NCBI GenBank assembly: GCA_017308515.1
Contig: JAFKEN010000012.1
Location: 1-64,000 of the forward strand
Source of the DNA: Actinomycetales bacterium
Lineage (GTDB): Bacteria; Actinomycetota; Actinomycetes; Actinomycetales; Microbacteriaceae
DNA length: 64,000 bases
Direction of reading: 5' to 3'
Part shown: one piece after another, positions 24,247 to 32,281 of the stretch
How the letters are laid out: every line of letters starts with the position of its first letter
Position numbering within the stretch: the first letter of the stretch is position 1
Position numbers and translations under genes: made by a program
The notes under the pieces: model-generated
Seen by the model: only the letters and a program-made list of their open reading frames with translations
Databases searched by the model: none
What the model was told of the DNA's origin: nothing

Positions 24247-24252
24247 GAGCCG

Positions 24253-24276
24253 ACCGTACCCCGTCGCGCCTACACT
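24253..24276. promoter_or_regulatory. back-to-back leaderless promoters
   Basis: TACGGT (24253-24258, minus) and TACACT (24271-24276, plus) lie 6 and 7 bases from the starts of the SPOR-like and DUF72 genes. Only 37 bases separate the two start codons, so the -35 regions of each promoter must fall inside the opposite gene. Confidence 0.55.
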
Positions 24277-24283
24277 CGGGCCC

Positions 24284-25105
24284 ATGACGTCGGCTCGGGT
24301 GCGGATCGGCATCTCGGGCTGGACCTACGCCCCCTGGCGCGGCGTCTTCTACCCGACGGGCCTGCGGCAGGCCGACGAGCTGCGCTACGCCGCCGAGCGG
24401 ATGAGCTCGATCGAGATCAACGGCTCGTTCTACTCGCTGCAGAAGCCCGCGAGCTGGACGAAGTGGCGCGACGAGACGCCCGACGATTTCGTGTTCTCGG
24501 TCAAGGCGCCGCGCTTCATCACGCACATCAAGAAGCTCGACGACGTCGCCGTGCCGATCGCGAACTTCCTCGCCTCGGGGCTGCTCGCCCTCGGCCCGAA
24601 GCTCGGGCCGATCCTCTGGCAGCTGCCGCCGAGCCTCCACGCGGACGTCGGCCTGCTCGAGTCCTTCCTCGCCCTGCTGCCGCGCAGCACCGCCGCCGCG
24701 CTCGAGGCGGCCCGCGGCCACGACGCGCGCGTCGAGGGGCGCAGCGTGCTCGAGATCGACGCCGACCGGCCGCTGCACCACGTCGTCGAGCCGCGCAGCG
24801 CCTCCTTCGACCAGGACCACGTGCGCGCCCTCTTCGCGCGCGCCCACGTCGCCGTCGTGCTCGGCGACAGCGCCGGGCGCTGGCCGGTGCTCGACTGGCC
24901 GACCGGACCGATCGCCTACGCCCGCCTGCACGGCGACGAGGTGCTCTACGAGTCCGGCTACGACGACGCCGCGCTCGACCGCTGGGCCGGGTGGGTGCGC
25001 GGGCAGCTGGCGGCGGGCCGGGACACCTACGTCTACTTCGACAACGACACCAAGGTGCGCGCCCCGGTCGACGCGATGGCGCTGCGGCAGCGACTGGATT
25101 CCTAG
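24284..25105 (+). CDS. DUF72 family protein
   Basis: This 273-residue TIM-barrel-like protein has the DUF72 hallmarks RIGISGWTYAPWRGVFYPTG, SSIEINGSFYSLQKPASWTKW, FVFSVKAPRFITHIKKL and the late GPIAYARLHGDEVLYESGY with VYFDND. DUF72 (YecE-like) proteins are widespread and their function is not settled; links to nucleic-acid metabolism have been proposed. The start is supported by TACACT seven bases upstream. Confidence 0.9.
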   Translation: MTSARVRIGISGWTYAPWRGVFYPTGLRQADELRYAAERMSSIEINGSFYSLQKPASWTKWRDETPDDFVFSVKAPRFITHIKKLDDVAVPIANFLASGLLALGPKLGPILWQLPPSLHADVGLLESFLALLPRSTAAALEAARGHDARVEGRSVLEIDADRPLHHVVEPRSASFDQDHVRALFARAHVAVVLGDSAGRWPVLDWPTGPIAYARLHGDEVLYESGYDDAALDRWAGWVRGQLAAGRDTYVYFDNDTKVRAPVDAMALRQRLDS

Positions 25106-25164
25106 ACCGGCGGGGTCCATCGACACGCGGGGTTCCTCGACCGGCCGTTTCCTAGACTGGCGGG

Positions 25165-26055
25165 ATGCCGCGCGACGCCGCCGGGCACCTCACGCCCGGA
25201 CGCCTCTCCCCCGCCCGCGTCGTCCCCGCGCATATCGCGCGGCCCGAGTACGTCGGCAAGGCGGCCCCGACCCCCGCCCGCGGCGACCGGTACACGCCCG
25301 AGGAGGTCGAGCGCATCCGCGCGGCCGGGCGGATCGCCGCCCAGGCGGTCGAGGCGGTCGGCGCCGCCCTGCGCCCCGGCATCACGACCGACGAGCTCGA
25401 CCGGGTCGCGCACGAGTACCTCGTCGCCCACGACGCCTACCCGTCGACGCTCGGCTACCGCGGCTACCCGAAGTCGTGCTGCACGAGCCTCAACGAGGTG
25501 ATCTGCCACGGGATCCCCGACGACACCGTGCTCGAGACCGGCGACCTCGTGAACATCGACATCACCGCCTACCGCGACGGGATGCACGGCGACCTCAACC
25601 GCACCTTCGTCGTCGGCGGGCTCGAGGCCGCCGCGCCGGCGGCGCGCGAGCTCGTCGAACGCACCGAGGAGGCGCTGCGCCGCGGCATCCAGGCGGTGCG
25701 GCCCGGCCGCCCGGTCAACGTGATCGGGCGCGCGATCGAGAGCTACGCCCGGCGCTTCGGCTACGGGGTGGTGCGCGACTACACCGGGCACGGGGTGGGG
25801 CGCGCCTTCCACAGCGGGCTCGTGATCCCCCACTACGACGCGGCGCCCGCGCACGCCGAACCGCTCGAGGCCGGCATGGTGTTCACGATCGAGCCGATGC
25901 TCACCCTCGGCACCCCCGAGCACCCCGGCACCGAGGAGTGGGATCTCTGGGCCGACGACTGGACGGTCGTCACCCGCGACCTCTCGCTCACCGCGCAGTT
26001 CGAGCACACGCTCGTCGTCACCGAGTCGGGCGCGGACATCCTCACCCTGCCCTGA
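25165..26055 (+). CDS. map: methionine aminopeptidase type I
   Basis: This 296-residue enzyme has an N-terminal extension of about 40 residues ahead of the catalytic domain, as in the longer actinobacterial MetAP. Metal ligands are visible in [20 protein letters not shown] (two Asp), [10 protein letters not shown] (His), [10 protein letters not shown] (Glu) and AQFEHTLVV (Glu). It removes the initiator Met from nascent proteins. TAGACT lies six bases before ATG 25165 and indicates a leaderless transcript. Confidence 0.95.
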   Translation: MPRDAAGHLTPGRLSPARVVPAHIARPEYVGKAAPTPARGDRYTPEEVERIRAAGRIAAQAVEAVGAALRPGITTDELDRVAHEYLVAHDAYPSTLGYRGYPKSCCTSLNEVICHGIPDDTVLETGDLVNIDITAYRDGMHGDLNRTFVVGGLEAAAPAARELVERTEEALRRGIQAVRPGRPVNVIGRAIESYARRFGYGVVRDYTGHGVGRAFHSGLVIPHYDAAPAHAEPLEAGMVFTIEPMLTLGTPEHPGTEEWDLWADDWTVVTRDLSLTAQFEHTLVVTESGADILTLP

Positions 26056-26166
26056 CCGACGGTGCCGCCCCCGTCGCGCCCGCCCGGCGCCCGGCCCGCC
26101 CCGCCTCGCCGCACCCGCCCGCGCGTCACCCCGCGGTGCCGGCGCGCCTCCGCCAGGATGGAGGCC

Positions 26167-27009
26167 ATGGCGGCGTCGAAGAAGTCGGAGAAGTCCCAGC
26201 CCGAGGCGCCGTCGGCCGCCGCCCCCGAGCCGGCGACGGTCGCGATCGGCGTCGACATCGGCGGCACCGGCATCAAGGGCGCGCTCGTCGACCTCGCCTC
26301 GGGCGAGCTGATCGGCGACCGCATCAAGGTCTCCACCCCGAAGGGCGGCGCACCCGACGCGATCATCGCCGCCGTCGTCGAGCTCGTCGGCGAGCTGCTC
26401 GAGCGCGAGGCCGCCAGCGAGTCGGCGGCCGAGCCGGCGATCGGCATCTGCTTCCCCGCGATCATCCATCACGGCCGCACGATGTCGGCCGCCAACGTGA
26501 GCGACGACTGGATCGGCCTCGATGCGCAGAAGAGGTTCTCGAAGGCTCTCGACCGCGAGATCCTGCTCGTCAACGACGCCGACGCCGCCGGTCTCGCGGA
26601 GGTGCGCTTCGGAGCCGCGAAGGGCGTCGACGGCCTCGTCATCGTGACGACGCTCGGCACCGGCATCGGCTCGGCGATGATCATGGACGGCGAGCTGATC
26701 CCCAACAGCGAGCTCGGCCACCTGGAGATCGGCGGCCGCGACGCCGAGCGCCGCGCCTCCTACGCGGCGAAGGAGCGCGGGCGACTCTCCTGGAAGGCCT
26801 GGGCGAAGCGCCTGCAGCGCTACTACGCGCACCTCGAGTTCCTGTTCTCGCCGACGCTGTTCCTCGTCGGCGGCGGCGTCTCGAAGCACGCCGACGAGTA
26901 CCTCCCGCTCCTGAAGCTCGGCACCCCGATCAAGCCGGCGGAGCTGCGCAACAACGCCGGGATCCTCGGGGCGGCCTGGCTCGCGAACCGGCACCGCGCG
27001 CGGCACTGA
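26167..27009 (+). CDS. ppgK: polyphosphate glucokinase
   Basis: This 280-residue ROK-family kinase has the phosphate-binding motif IGVDIGGTGIKGALVDL, the catalytic Asp in LLVNDADAAGLAE, LGTGIGSAMIMDGELIPN and the late FLVGGGVSKHADEYL. Polyphosphate glucokinases phosphorylate glucose with polyphosphate or ATP and are characteristic of actinobacteria. ATG 26167 is chosen because CAGGAT lies seven bases upstream, as in the other leaderless genes here. ATG 26158 would add three residues. A Lys/Ser/Ala-rich leader of about 25 residues precedes the fold. Confidence 0.92.
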   Translation: MAASKKSEKSQPEAPSAAAPEPATVAIGVDIGGTGIKGALVDLASGELIGDRIKVSTPKGGAPDAIIAAVVELVGELLEREAASESAAEPAIGICFPAIIHHGRTMSAANVSDDWIGLDAQKRFSKALDREILLVNDADAAGLAEVRFGAAKGVDGLVIVTTLGTGIGSAMIMDGELIPNSELGHLEIGGRDAERRASYAAKERGRLSWKAWAKRLQRYYAHLEFLFSPTLFLVGGGVSKHADEYLPLLKLGTPIKPAELRNNAGILGAAWLANRHRARH

Positions 27010-27077
27010 CGCGGCGCCTGGCGCCCGCGCGCGCGGGCAGCGGACGCCCGACCGAGGTCGGGCAGCGCAGGCCGGAC

Positions 27078-27096
27078 TGAGGTCAGGCTCACCTTG
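27078..27096. promoter_or_regulatory. DtxR/IdeR-type iron box
   Basis: TGAGGTCAGGCTCACCTTG matches the 19-base iron-box consensus TWAGGTWAGSCTWACCTWA at 15 of 19 positions, with both AGGT and ACCT half-sites intact. It ends 36 bases before the start of an iron/manganese transporter gene. Confidence 0.65.
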
Positions 27097-27132
27097 CTGG
27101 CGGCCGACCCGCGCCGATGCGATCCTGACGGG

Positions 27133-27894
27133 ATGACCGACGAGCCCCGCCCCGACGCCGACGCCGCGCAGGCCCTCAAGGCCGCGCACGACGACCGCCG
27201 CGAACCGCACGCCGTGGCCATCAACGAGCGGCTCAACTGGCTGCGCGCCGGGGTGCTGGGCGCGAACGACGGCATCGTCTCGACCGCCGCCGTCGTCGTC
27301 GGTGTCGCCGCCGCGACCACCTCGGTGCCGGCGATCCTCACCGCGGGGGCGGCGGCGATGATCGGAGGTGCCATCTCGATGGCGCTCGGCGAGTACGTCT
27401 CGGTGTCCAGCTCGAAGGACACCACGCAGGCGCTCATCGCGAAGGAGCGCTGGGAGCTCGCGAACGACCCCGACGGGGAGTTCGAGGAGCTCGTCCGCCT
27501 CTACGAGGCCAAGGGCCTGAGCCGCGCGACCGCGGAGCGGGTGACCACCGAGTTGCACGAGCACGACGCGCTCGCCGCGCACCTCGAGACCGAGCTGCAC
27601 ATCGCCGAAGACGACATCGCGAGCCCGTGGCGCGCCGCGTGGGCGAGCGCGGTCGCGTTCACGCTCGGGGCGATCCTGCCGATGCTCGCGATCCTGCTGC
27701 CTCCGGCCGGCTGGCGCATCCCCGTCACCTTCGCGGCGGTGCTCGTCGCGCTCGCCATCACCGGCGCGGTCGCCGCGCGGATCGGCGGCGCCTCGGCGCC
27801 CCGCGCCGTGGTGCGGGTCATCGTCGGCGGGGCCCTCGCGCTCGGCGTGACCTTCGCGATCGGGCGGCTGCTCGGGGTCTCCGGCATCGTCTGA
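27133..27894 (+). CDS. VIT1/CCC1-family iron/manganese transporter
   Basis: This 253-residue protein has a first membrane segment with NWLRAGVLGANDGIVSTAAVVVG and a second ending GAISMALGEYVSVSSSKDT, the paired motifs of vacuolar-iron-transporter homologues. A cytoplasmic Glu-rich helical stretch (ERVTTELHEHDALAAHLETE) corresponds to the metal-binding region. Two or three further membrane segments follow. The family moves Fe2+ or Mn2+ out of the cytoplasm. An IdeR-like box upstream and a GATCCT box six bases before ATG point to iron-responsive control. In bacteria such exporters may be either repressed or activated by the metal-loaded regulator. Confidence 0.88.
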   Translation: MTDEPRPDADAAQALKAAHDDRREPHAVAINERLNWLRAGVLGANDGIVSTAAVVVGVAAATTSVPAILTAGAAAMIGGAISMALGEYVSVSSSKDTTQALIAKERWELANDPDGEFEELVRLYEAKGLSRATAERVTTELHEHDALAAHLETELHIAEDDIASPWRAAWASAVAFTLGAILPMLAILLPPAGWRIPVTFAAVLVALAITGAVAARIGGASAPRAVVRVIVGGALALGVTFAIGRLLGVSGIV

Positions 27895-28065
27895 CGCGGC
27901 GTCCCGGCCGTCTTGGACGAATCTTCGACGAGCCTTCGACGCGGGTGCGATGACCGCGGGGGCCGCACCAGCCGCGGCATAGCAACCTCATAGCGGGCGG
28001 CCGCATCCTCGAATCCGGCGGGAACCCCGACTCCTCGGGCCAGGCACCCGCCCAAGGAGGATCCC

Positions 28066-29523
28066 GTGACCGCGACGCTCACCCCGCCCGACCGGCGCCC
28101 GGCGCTCGCCACCGCGTCGGCATCCGGCCCCCGCGGCCGCGGGCCCCGCGGGGGCGAGCTCGCCCGGCAGCGCGCCCGCCGCGCACGGGGACGCCGCTTC
28201 GTCTCCGACCTTCTCGTCTGGGCGGTGTGGGCCTCCGGTGCCGCCGCGGCCGCGCTGTACCTCGCCTCCGGCGGGATGGCCGACTGGGGCAGCCTCTCGG
28301 GCGTGCTCACCGGCCTCGGCATCGTCGCGGGCCTCGTGGGCAGCGACTTCGTGCTCGTCATGCTCGTGCTGGCCGCGCGCATCCCGCTGCTCGACGCGGC
28401 CATCGGCCACGACCGCGCGATGGGCGTGCACCGGCAGCTCGGCAAGCCGGCGCTGTACCTGATCCTCGGGCACTTCGTGCTGCTCACCCTCGGCTACGGC
28501 CTCGCGCAGGGCATCGACCCGGTGACCGAGACCGGCATCCTGTGGACGACGCCCGACATGATCTGGGCCTACCTCGCCCTCGGCGCGATGGTCGCCGTCG
28601 TCATCACCTCGCTCGTCGCGGTGCGGCGCAAGCTGAGCTACGAGTTCTGGTACGTCGTGCACCTGCTGAGCTACGTCTCGGTGCTCGGCGCGATCCCCCA
28701 CCAGCTGAGCGCGAGCAGCGTGCTCATCGAGGGCGCCTGGCAGCGCGGCTACTGGATCGCGCTCTACGTCGTCGCGCTCGGGTCGATCGTGATCTTCCGC
28801 TTCCTCGAGCCGATGATCCAGTCGCTGCGGCACGGGATGACCGTCGAGCGGATCGAGTGGCTGACGAACGACACCGCCGCGATCCACCTGCGCGGGCGCG
28901 ACCTCGACAAGCTGCGCGCCCGCGGCGGCCAGTTCTTCTACTGGCGGTTCTGGACCTCGCGCACCTGGTGGCACGTGCACCCGCTGTCGCTGAGCGCCGC
29001 GCCCACCGCGACGCGCGCGCGGATCACGGTGCGCGTGCTCGGCAAGGGCACCTCCCGCATCACCGACCTGCTGCCCGGCACCCGGGTGAGCTTCTCGGGA
29101 CCGTTCGGGCTGTTCACCGACGCCGCCCGCGGCGCGCGCCGCCTCGCGGTCGTCGCGGCGGGGGTCGGCGTGACCCCGGTGCGGGCGATGCTCGAGGACA
29201 GCCGCCTGGAGCCCGGCGAGGCGACCGTCGTGGTGCGCAGCTCGCACGACGACGCGCTCATCCACTGGGACGAGTTGCGCTCGCTCGCCGACGCGCAGGG
29301 CACCGCCCTGTACCGGATCACCGGCCCCCGCGGCCGCACCGGCGGCTGGATGTCGCAGCGCGACCGCGACCGCGGGGTGACCCTGCGCACGGTGTTCCCG
29401 CAGCTCGACGACTCCGACCTGTACATCTGCGGGCCGACCGCGTGGGCGGACTCGCTCGTCGCGGAGGCGCGCGCGGCCGGGGTGCCCGACCGGCGCATCC
29501 ACATGGAGAGGTTCGACTGGTGA
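28066..29523 (+). CDS. ferric-reductase-like flavocytochrome oxidoreductase
   Basis: This 485-residue protein has six membrane segments over the first 230 residues. His residues suited to heme binding lie in HRQLGKPALYLILGHFVLL and WYVVHLLSYVSVLGAIPHQL. A ferredoxin-reductase-type FAD domain (GQFFYWRFW, HPLSLSAAPTATRARITVRV) and an NAD(P)-binding domain (AAGVGVTPVRAMLED, DLYICGPTAW) follow. It would pass electrons from NAD(P)H across the membrane. The GTG start is supported by AAGGAGG seven bases upstream. It is the first gene of an operon with an FMN-binding protein and apbE. Confidence 0.92.
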   Translation: MTATLTPPDRRPALATASASGPRGRGPRGGELARQRARRARGRRFVSDLLVWAVWASGAAAAALYLASGGMADWGSLSGVLTGLGIVAGLVGSDFVLVMLVLAARIPLLDAAIGHDRAMGVHRQLGKPALYLILGHFVLLTLGYGLAQGIDPVTETGILWTTPDMIWAYLALGAMVAVVITSLVAVRRKLSYEFWYVVHLLSYVSVLGAIPHQLSASSVLIEGAWQRGYWIALYVVALGSIVIFRFLEPMIQSLRHGMTVERIEWLTNDTAAIHLRGRDLDKLRARGGQFFYWRFWTSRTWWHVHPLSLSAAPTATRARITVRVLGKGTSRITDLLPGTRVSFSGPFGLFTDAARGARRLAVVAAGVGVTPVRAMLEDSRLEPGEATVVVRSSHDDALIHWDELRSLADAQGTALYRITGPRGRTGGWMSQRDRDRGVTLRTVFPQLDDSDLYICGPTAWADSLVAEARAAGVPDRRIHMERFDW

Positions 29524-29569
29524 GCCGGCGCGACCACGACCCGCGAGTCACGGAAGGACGGGAGCGATC

Positions 29570-30151
29570 ATGAGCGTTCGCGGATGGCTGGGAGGTGCGC
29601 TCGCCTCCCTCGGGATCCTGGTGATCGGGTGGCAGGCCGGCGAGTCGGCACTCGCGACCTCGACTGTGGCGTCGACGACGCCGGTCGCGGCGGGCTCCGG
29701 CACGGGCGCCGCGTCGGGCTCCGGCTCGGGCTCGAGCGGCTCGAGCGGCTCGAGCAGCTCGGGCACCTCGTCGAGCACGGGGTCGTCGGCGGCGTCGGGG
29801 ACCGGCTCGTCCGCGGGCTCCGGGTCCGGCTCGAGCTCGTCGAGCAGCACCAGCACGAGCACCGGGTCGAGCTCCGACGGCACCTGGACCGGCGACACCG
29901 TGCGCACGGCGTGGGGCCCCATGCAGGTGCAGGTCACGATCTCCGGCGGGCAGATTACCGATGTCACGGCGCTGCAGATCACCGGGCCGGAGCGTCGATC
30001 CGTGCAGATCAGCAACGCCGCGGTGCCGATGCTGCGCCAGGAGGTGCTGTCGGCCCAGTCAGCGAACGTCTCGATGATCGGCGGCGCGACCTACACGAGC
30101 GCGGGCTACCTGCGGTCGCTGCAGTCGGCGCTCGACCAGGCCGGGTTCTGA
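29570..30151 (+). CDS. secreted FMN-binding-domain protein
   Basis: This 193-residue protein has an N-terminal hydrophobic anchor (GWLGGALASLGILVIGW) and a linker of about 85 residues made almost only of Ser, Gly and Thr. The C-terminal FMN-binding domain contains SMIGGATYTSAGYLRSLQSA, where the Thr of the TS motif is the expected attachment site for covalent FMN. ApbE-type enzymes, one of which is encoded next, attach the flavin outside the membrane. The flexible linker could let the flavin domain reach out from the membrane. A Shine-Dalgarno (GAAGGA) precedes ATG. Confidence 0.9.
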   Translation: MSVRGWLGGALASLGILVIGWQAGESALATSTVASTTPVAAGSGTGAASGSGSGSSGSSGSSSSGTSSSTGSSAASGTGSSAGSGSGSSSSSSTSTSTGSSSDGTWTGDTVRTAWGPMQVQVTISGGQITDVTALQITGPERRSVQISNAAVPMLRQEVLSAQSANVSMIGGATYTSAGYLRSLQSALDQAGF

Positions 30152-30196
30152 GCCGCCGACCCCACCCCCGCCCGACCCCGCCGACAGGATCCCCCG

Positions 30197-30967
30197 ATGC
30201 GCACGCACTTCGCCACCATGGGCACCGAGGTCTCGATCGAGGCCGAGGGCGAGCTCGCCCCGGCGCGCGTCGCCGAGCTGCGCCGGGCCTTCGACCGGGT
30301 CGACCGCACCTTCAGCCTGTACCGCACCGAGTCGGAGCTGAGCCGCATCGCGGCCGGCGCCCTCGCCCTGACCGACGCGAGCGACGACGTGCGCTCCGCG
30401 TACGACGCGGCGCTCAGCTGGCGCACGCGCACGCGGGGCGCGTTCACGCCGCACCGTCCCGACGGCGTGCTCGACCTCTCGGGGCTCGTCAAGGCGACGG
30501 CCATGGCGGAGGCGGGGGTGATCCTCGACCGGGCGATCCGGTTCGGGGAGCTCGACTCCTGGCGGCTCGGCGTCGGCGGCGACGTGCTGCGCTCCGCGGC
30601 CGGGGTGCCGGCGCGGGTCGGGATCGTCGACCCGCTCGACCTCGCGCGGCTGCTCACCGTGCTGCAGCTCGGGCCCGCGCGGCTCGCGCTCGCGACGAGC
30701 GGCTCGGCCGAACGCGGCGACCACATCTGGATGCGCGACCGCGGCGACCGCGCCCACGACGCCGCCCCCGACTTCGTGCAGGTCTCGGTCGCGGCGCGCG
30801 ATATCGTGACCGCCGACGTGCTCGCCACCGCGATCGTCTCCGGCGGCGCGGAGGCGCTCGACGAGATCTGCGAGCGGGAGGACGTCGACGTGCTCACCGT
30901 CGACCGCTCGGGCGGGATGCGCGCGACGCCCGGCTTCGCGGCGGCGATCGAGGCGGCGCGCTCCTAG
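30197..30967 (+). CDS. apbE: FAD:protein FMN transferase
   Basis: This 256-residue protein has the ApbE motifs MGTEVSIEAEG, FDRVDRTFSLYRTESELSRI, LDLSGLVKATAMAEAG, WRLGVGGDVLRSA and the late SVAARDIVTADVLATAIV. It lacks an obvious signal peptide, unlike many lipoprotein ApbEs. The enzyme transfers FMN from FAD to Thr/Ser in DgxtsAT-type motifs, and the preceding gene supplies that substrate. It sits 45 bases downstream of it and closes the three-gene electron-transfer operon. CAGGAT six bases before ATG may add an internal promoter. Confidence 0.92.
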   Translation: MRTHFATMGTEVSIEAEGELAPARVAELRRAFDRVDRTFSLYRTESELSRIAAGALALTDASDDVRSAYDAALSWRTRTRGAFTPHRPDGVLDLSGLVKATAMAEAGVILDRAIRFGELDSWRLGVGGDVLRSAAGVPARVGIVDPLDLARLLTVLQLGPARLALATSGSAERGDHIWMRDRGDRAHDAAPDFVQVSVAARDIVTADVLATAIVSGGAEALDEICEREDVDVLTVDRSGGMRATPGFAAAIEAARS

Positions 30968-31058
30968 CCGGCGCGTCGCACGGGACCAGCCCATCGCACC
31001 GGGCCCGGCGCGCCGCGCGGGGCCCGGCACGCCCGGCGGCGGAGCCCCGTGACGGGGC

Positions 31059-31456
31059 GAACGGGCCGGCCGATACGCCGGGTTCTGTCACCGCCGGCCC
31101 GAAGACCGGCGGCGGACGGCCATCTCTCTCGGGGCCGCGTCGCCGCGACCCTCCAGCGGCCTACCCGACACCTCGGCGGGCAGCGTCATCGGTGTCTGTC
31201 TGGCCTTGCTCCGGACGAGGCTTGCCCAGCGAGCCCGATCACTCGGGCCCCTGGTGGTCTCTTACACCACCGTTTCACCCTTACCCGGTGCCGCCCTCCG
31301 AGGAGGAACGGCGACCGGGCGGTCTGCTCTCTGTTGCGCTTGCTCGCGGATCACTCCGGGTGGGTGTTACCCACCGTCCTGCCCTTCGGAGCCCGGACGT
31401 TCCTCGGCGCGCGGGGCGGACCCCGCGCGACGCGACCGTCTGGCCGGCCCGTTCGG
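31059..31456 (-). ncRNA. rnpB: RNase P RNA, bacterial class A
   Basis: Read on the minus strand, the RNA begins CGAACGGGCCGGCC and contains the universal GAGGAACGTCCGGGCTCC (P3/P4 side) and ACAGAGAGCAGACCGCC. It ends with ACAGAACCCGGCGTATCGG followed by the complementary GGCCGGCCCGTTCG. The matching 5' and 3' ends form the closing P1 helix and define the limits within a few bases. At about 398 nt it has the size of actinobacterial type A RNA. It lies downstream of the Nif3/zinc-ribbon pair, a common actinobacterial arrangement. Confidence 0.95.
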
Positions 31457-31461
31457 GTCTC

Positions 31462-31467
31462 AGGGTA
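31462..31467 (-). promoter_or_regulatory. -10 box of rnpB
   Basis: On the minus strand TACCCT lies six bases before the first base of the P1 helix, as expected for a start site at or near 31456. Confidence 0.5.
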
Positions 31468-31498
31468 GCGGTCTCCAGCGGGGAACGGCCCCCAGGGG

Positions 31499-31549
31499 GT
31501 CGCGGCCTCTACCCGGTCGCGGCTTCTACCGGGTCGCGGCCTACAGCCC
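31499..31549. repeat. 17-bp tandem repeat at a gene 3' end
   Basis: Three units start with GTCGCGGC and are spaced 17 bases apart (31499, 31516, 31533). The last unit contains the stop codon of the zinc-ribbon gene (CTA on this strand), and the other two carry the same CTA further downstream. Confidence 0.65.
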
Positions 31550-32281
31550 CGACTCGGCCGTGCGCACCAGGATCGCGCTCGACTCCGGGCAGAGGATCAC
31601 CGCGTCGGGCGCGGCGGCGCGGATCTCCGCGAGATCCGTCGGGGTGAGCGTCATGCCACTGCCGGTCGACACGCCACCGCGCAGCAGCGAGGCGCCGAGA
31701 CCGTAGCGGGCGCGCTGCCGCTCGTAGAGCTCGAGCAGGTCGTGCGGGATCCGCTCGACGAGCGCCGCGCGGTCGGCGGTGGCACGGCGCGCGTCCTCGC
31801 GCAGGTGGCCGAAGGCGGTGTCGCGCGCGACGACGGCCTGCCCGATGCGCTCCTCGAGCTCGGCCAGCGCGGTCTGGGTCGCACCGAGCTCGGTCTCGCG
31901 ATGCTCGACGCTCTCCATCACGGCGAGCTCGATGTCCTCGAGGTCGCTCTTGCGGCGCGCGAGCGCCTCGAGCTCCTGCTCGAGCGCGGCGACGTCCTTC
32001 GTGGAGCTCGAGGCCTGCAGCCGCTCGCTGTCGCGGGCGATGCGCGCCTCGACGACCTCCACGTCGCTCTCGACGCGACCGAGCTCGGCCTGACCGTCCT
32101 CCCACGCGCCGGTCTGCTCGGCGAGGGTCGCGCGCAGGCTCTCGCGTTCGGCCTCGAGCGCGGTCACGTCGCGCGCCTCCGGCAGCGCCGACTCGCGCTG
32201 CGCGAGCTGCTGCAGCTTCGAGTCGAGCGCCTGCAGGTCGAGCAGCAGGGCCTGGGCCTCGGGCGGGGCGGTGAGCGGCAT
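31541..32281 (-). CDS. coiled-coil protein with degenerate C4 zinc ribbon
   Basis: In this 246-residue protein, residues 10-185 are a long heptad-rich coiled coil (LQALDSKLQQLAQRE, ALEQELEALARRKSDLEDIE). The C-terminal domain normally has two CxxC knuckles; here the first reads RGGVSTGSG with no Cys and the second CPES with one Cys, so zinc binding is probably lost. The family (C4-type zinc ribbon, often next to Nif3) may act in protein or RNA handling, but its role is unsettled. The ATG shares one base with the stop of the Nif3 gene, so it is the second gene of that operon. Confidence 0.85.
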   Translation of the reverse strand: MPLTAPPEAQALLLDLQALDSKLQQLAQRESALPEARDVTALEAERESLRATLAEQTGAWEDGQAELGRVESDVEVVEARIARDSERLQASSSTKDVAALEQELEALARRKSDLEDIELAVMESVEHRETELGATQTALAELEERIGQAVVARDTAFGHLREDARRATADRAALVERIPHDLLELYERQRARYGLGASLLRGGVSTGSGMTLTPTDLAEIRAAAPDAVILCPESSAILVRTAESGL

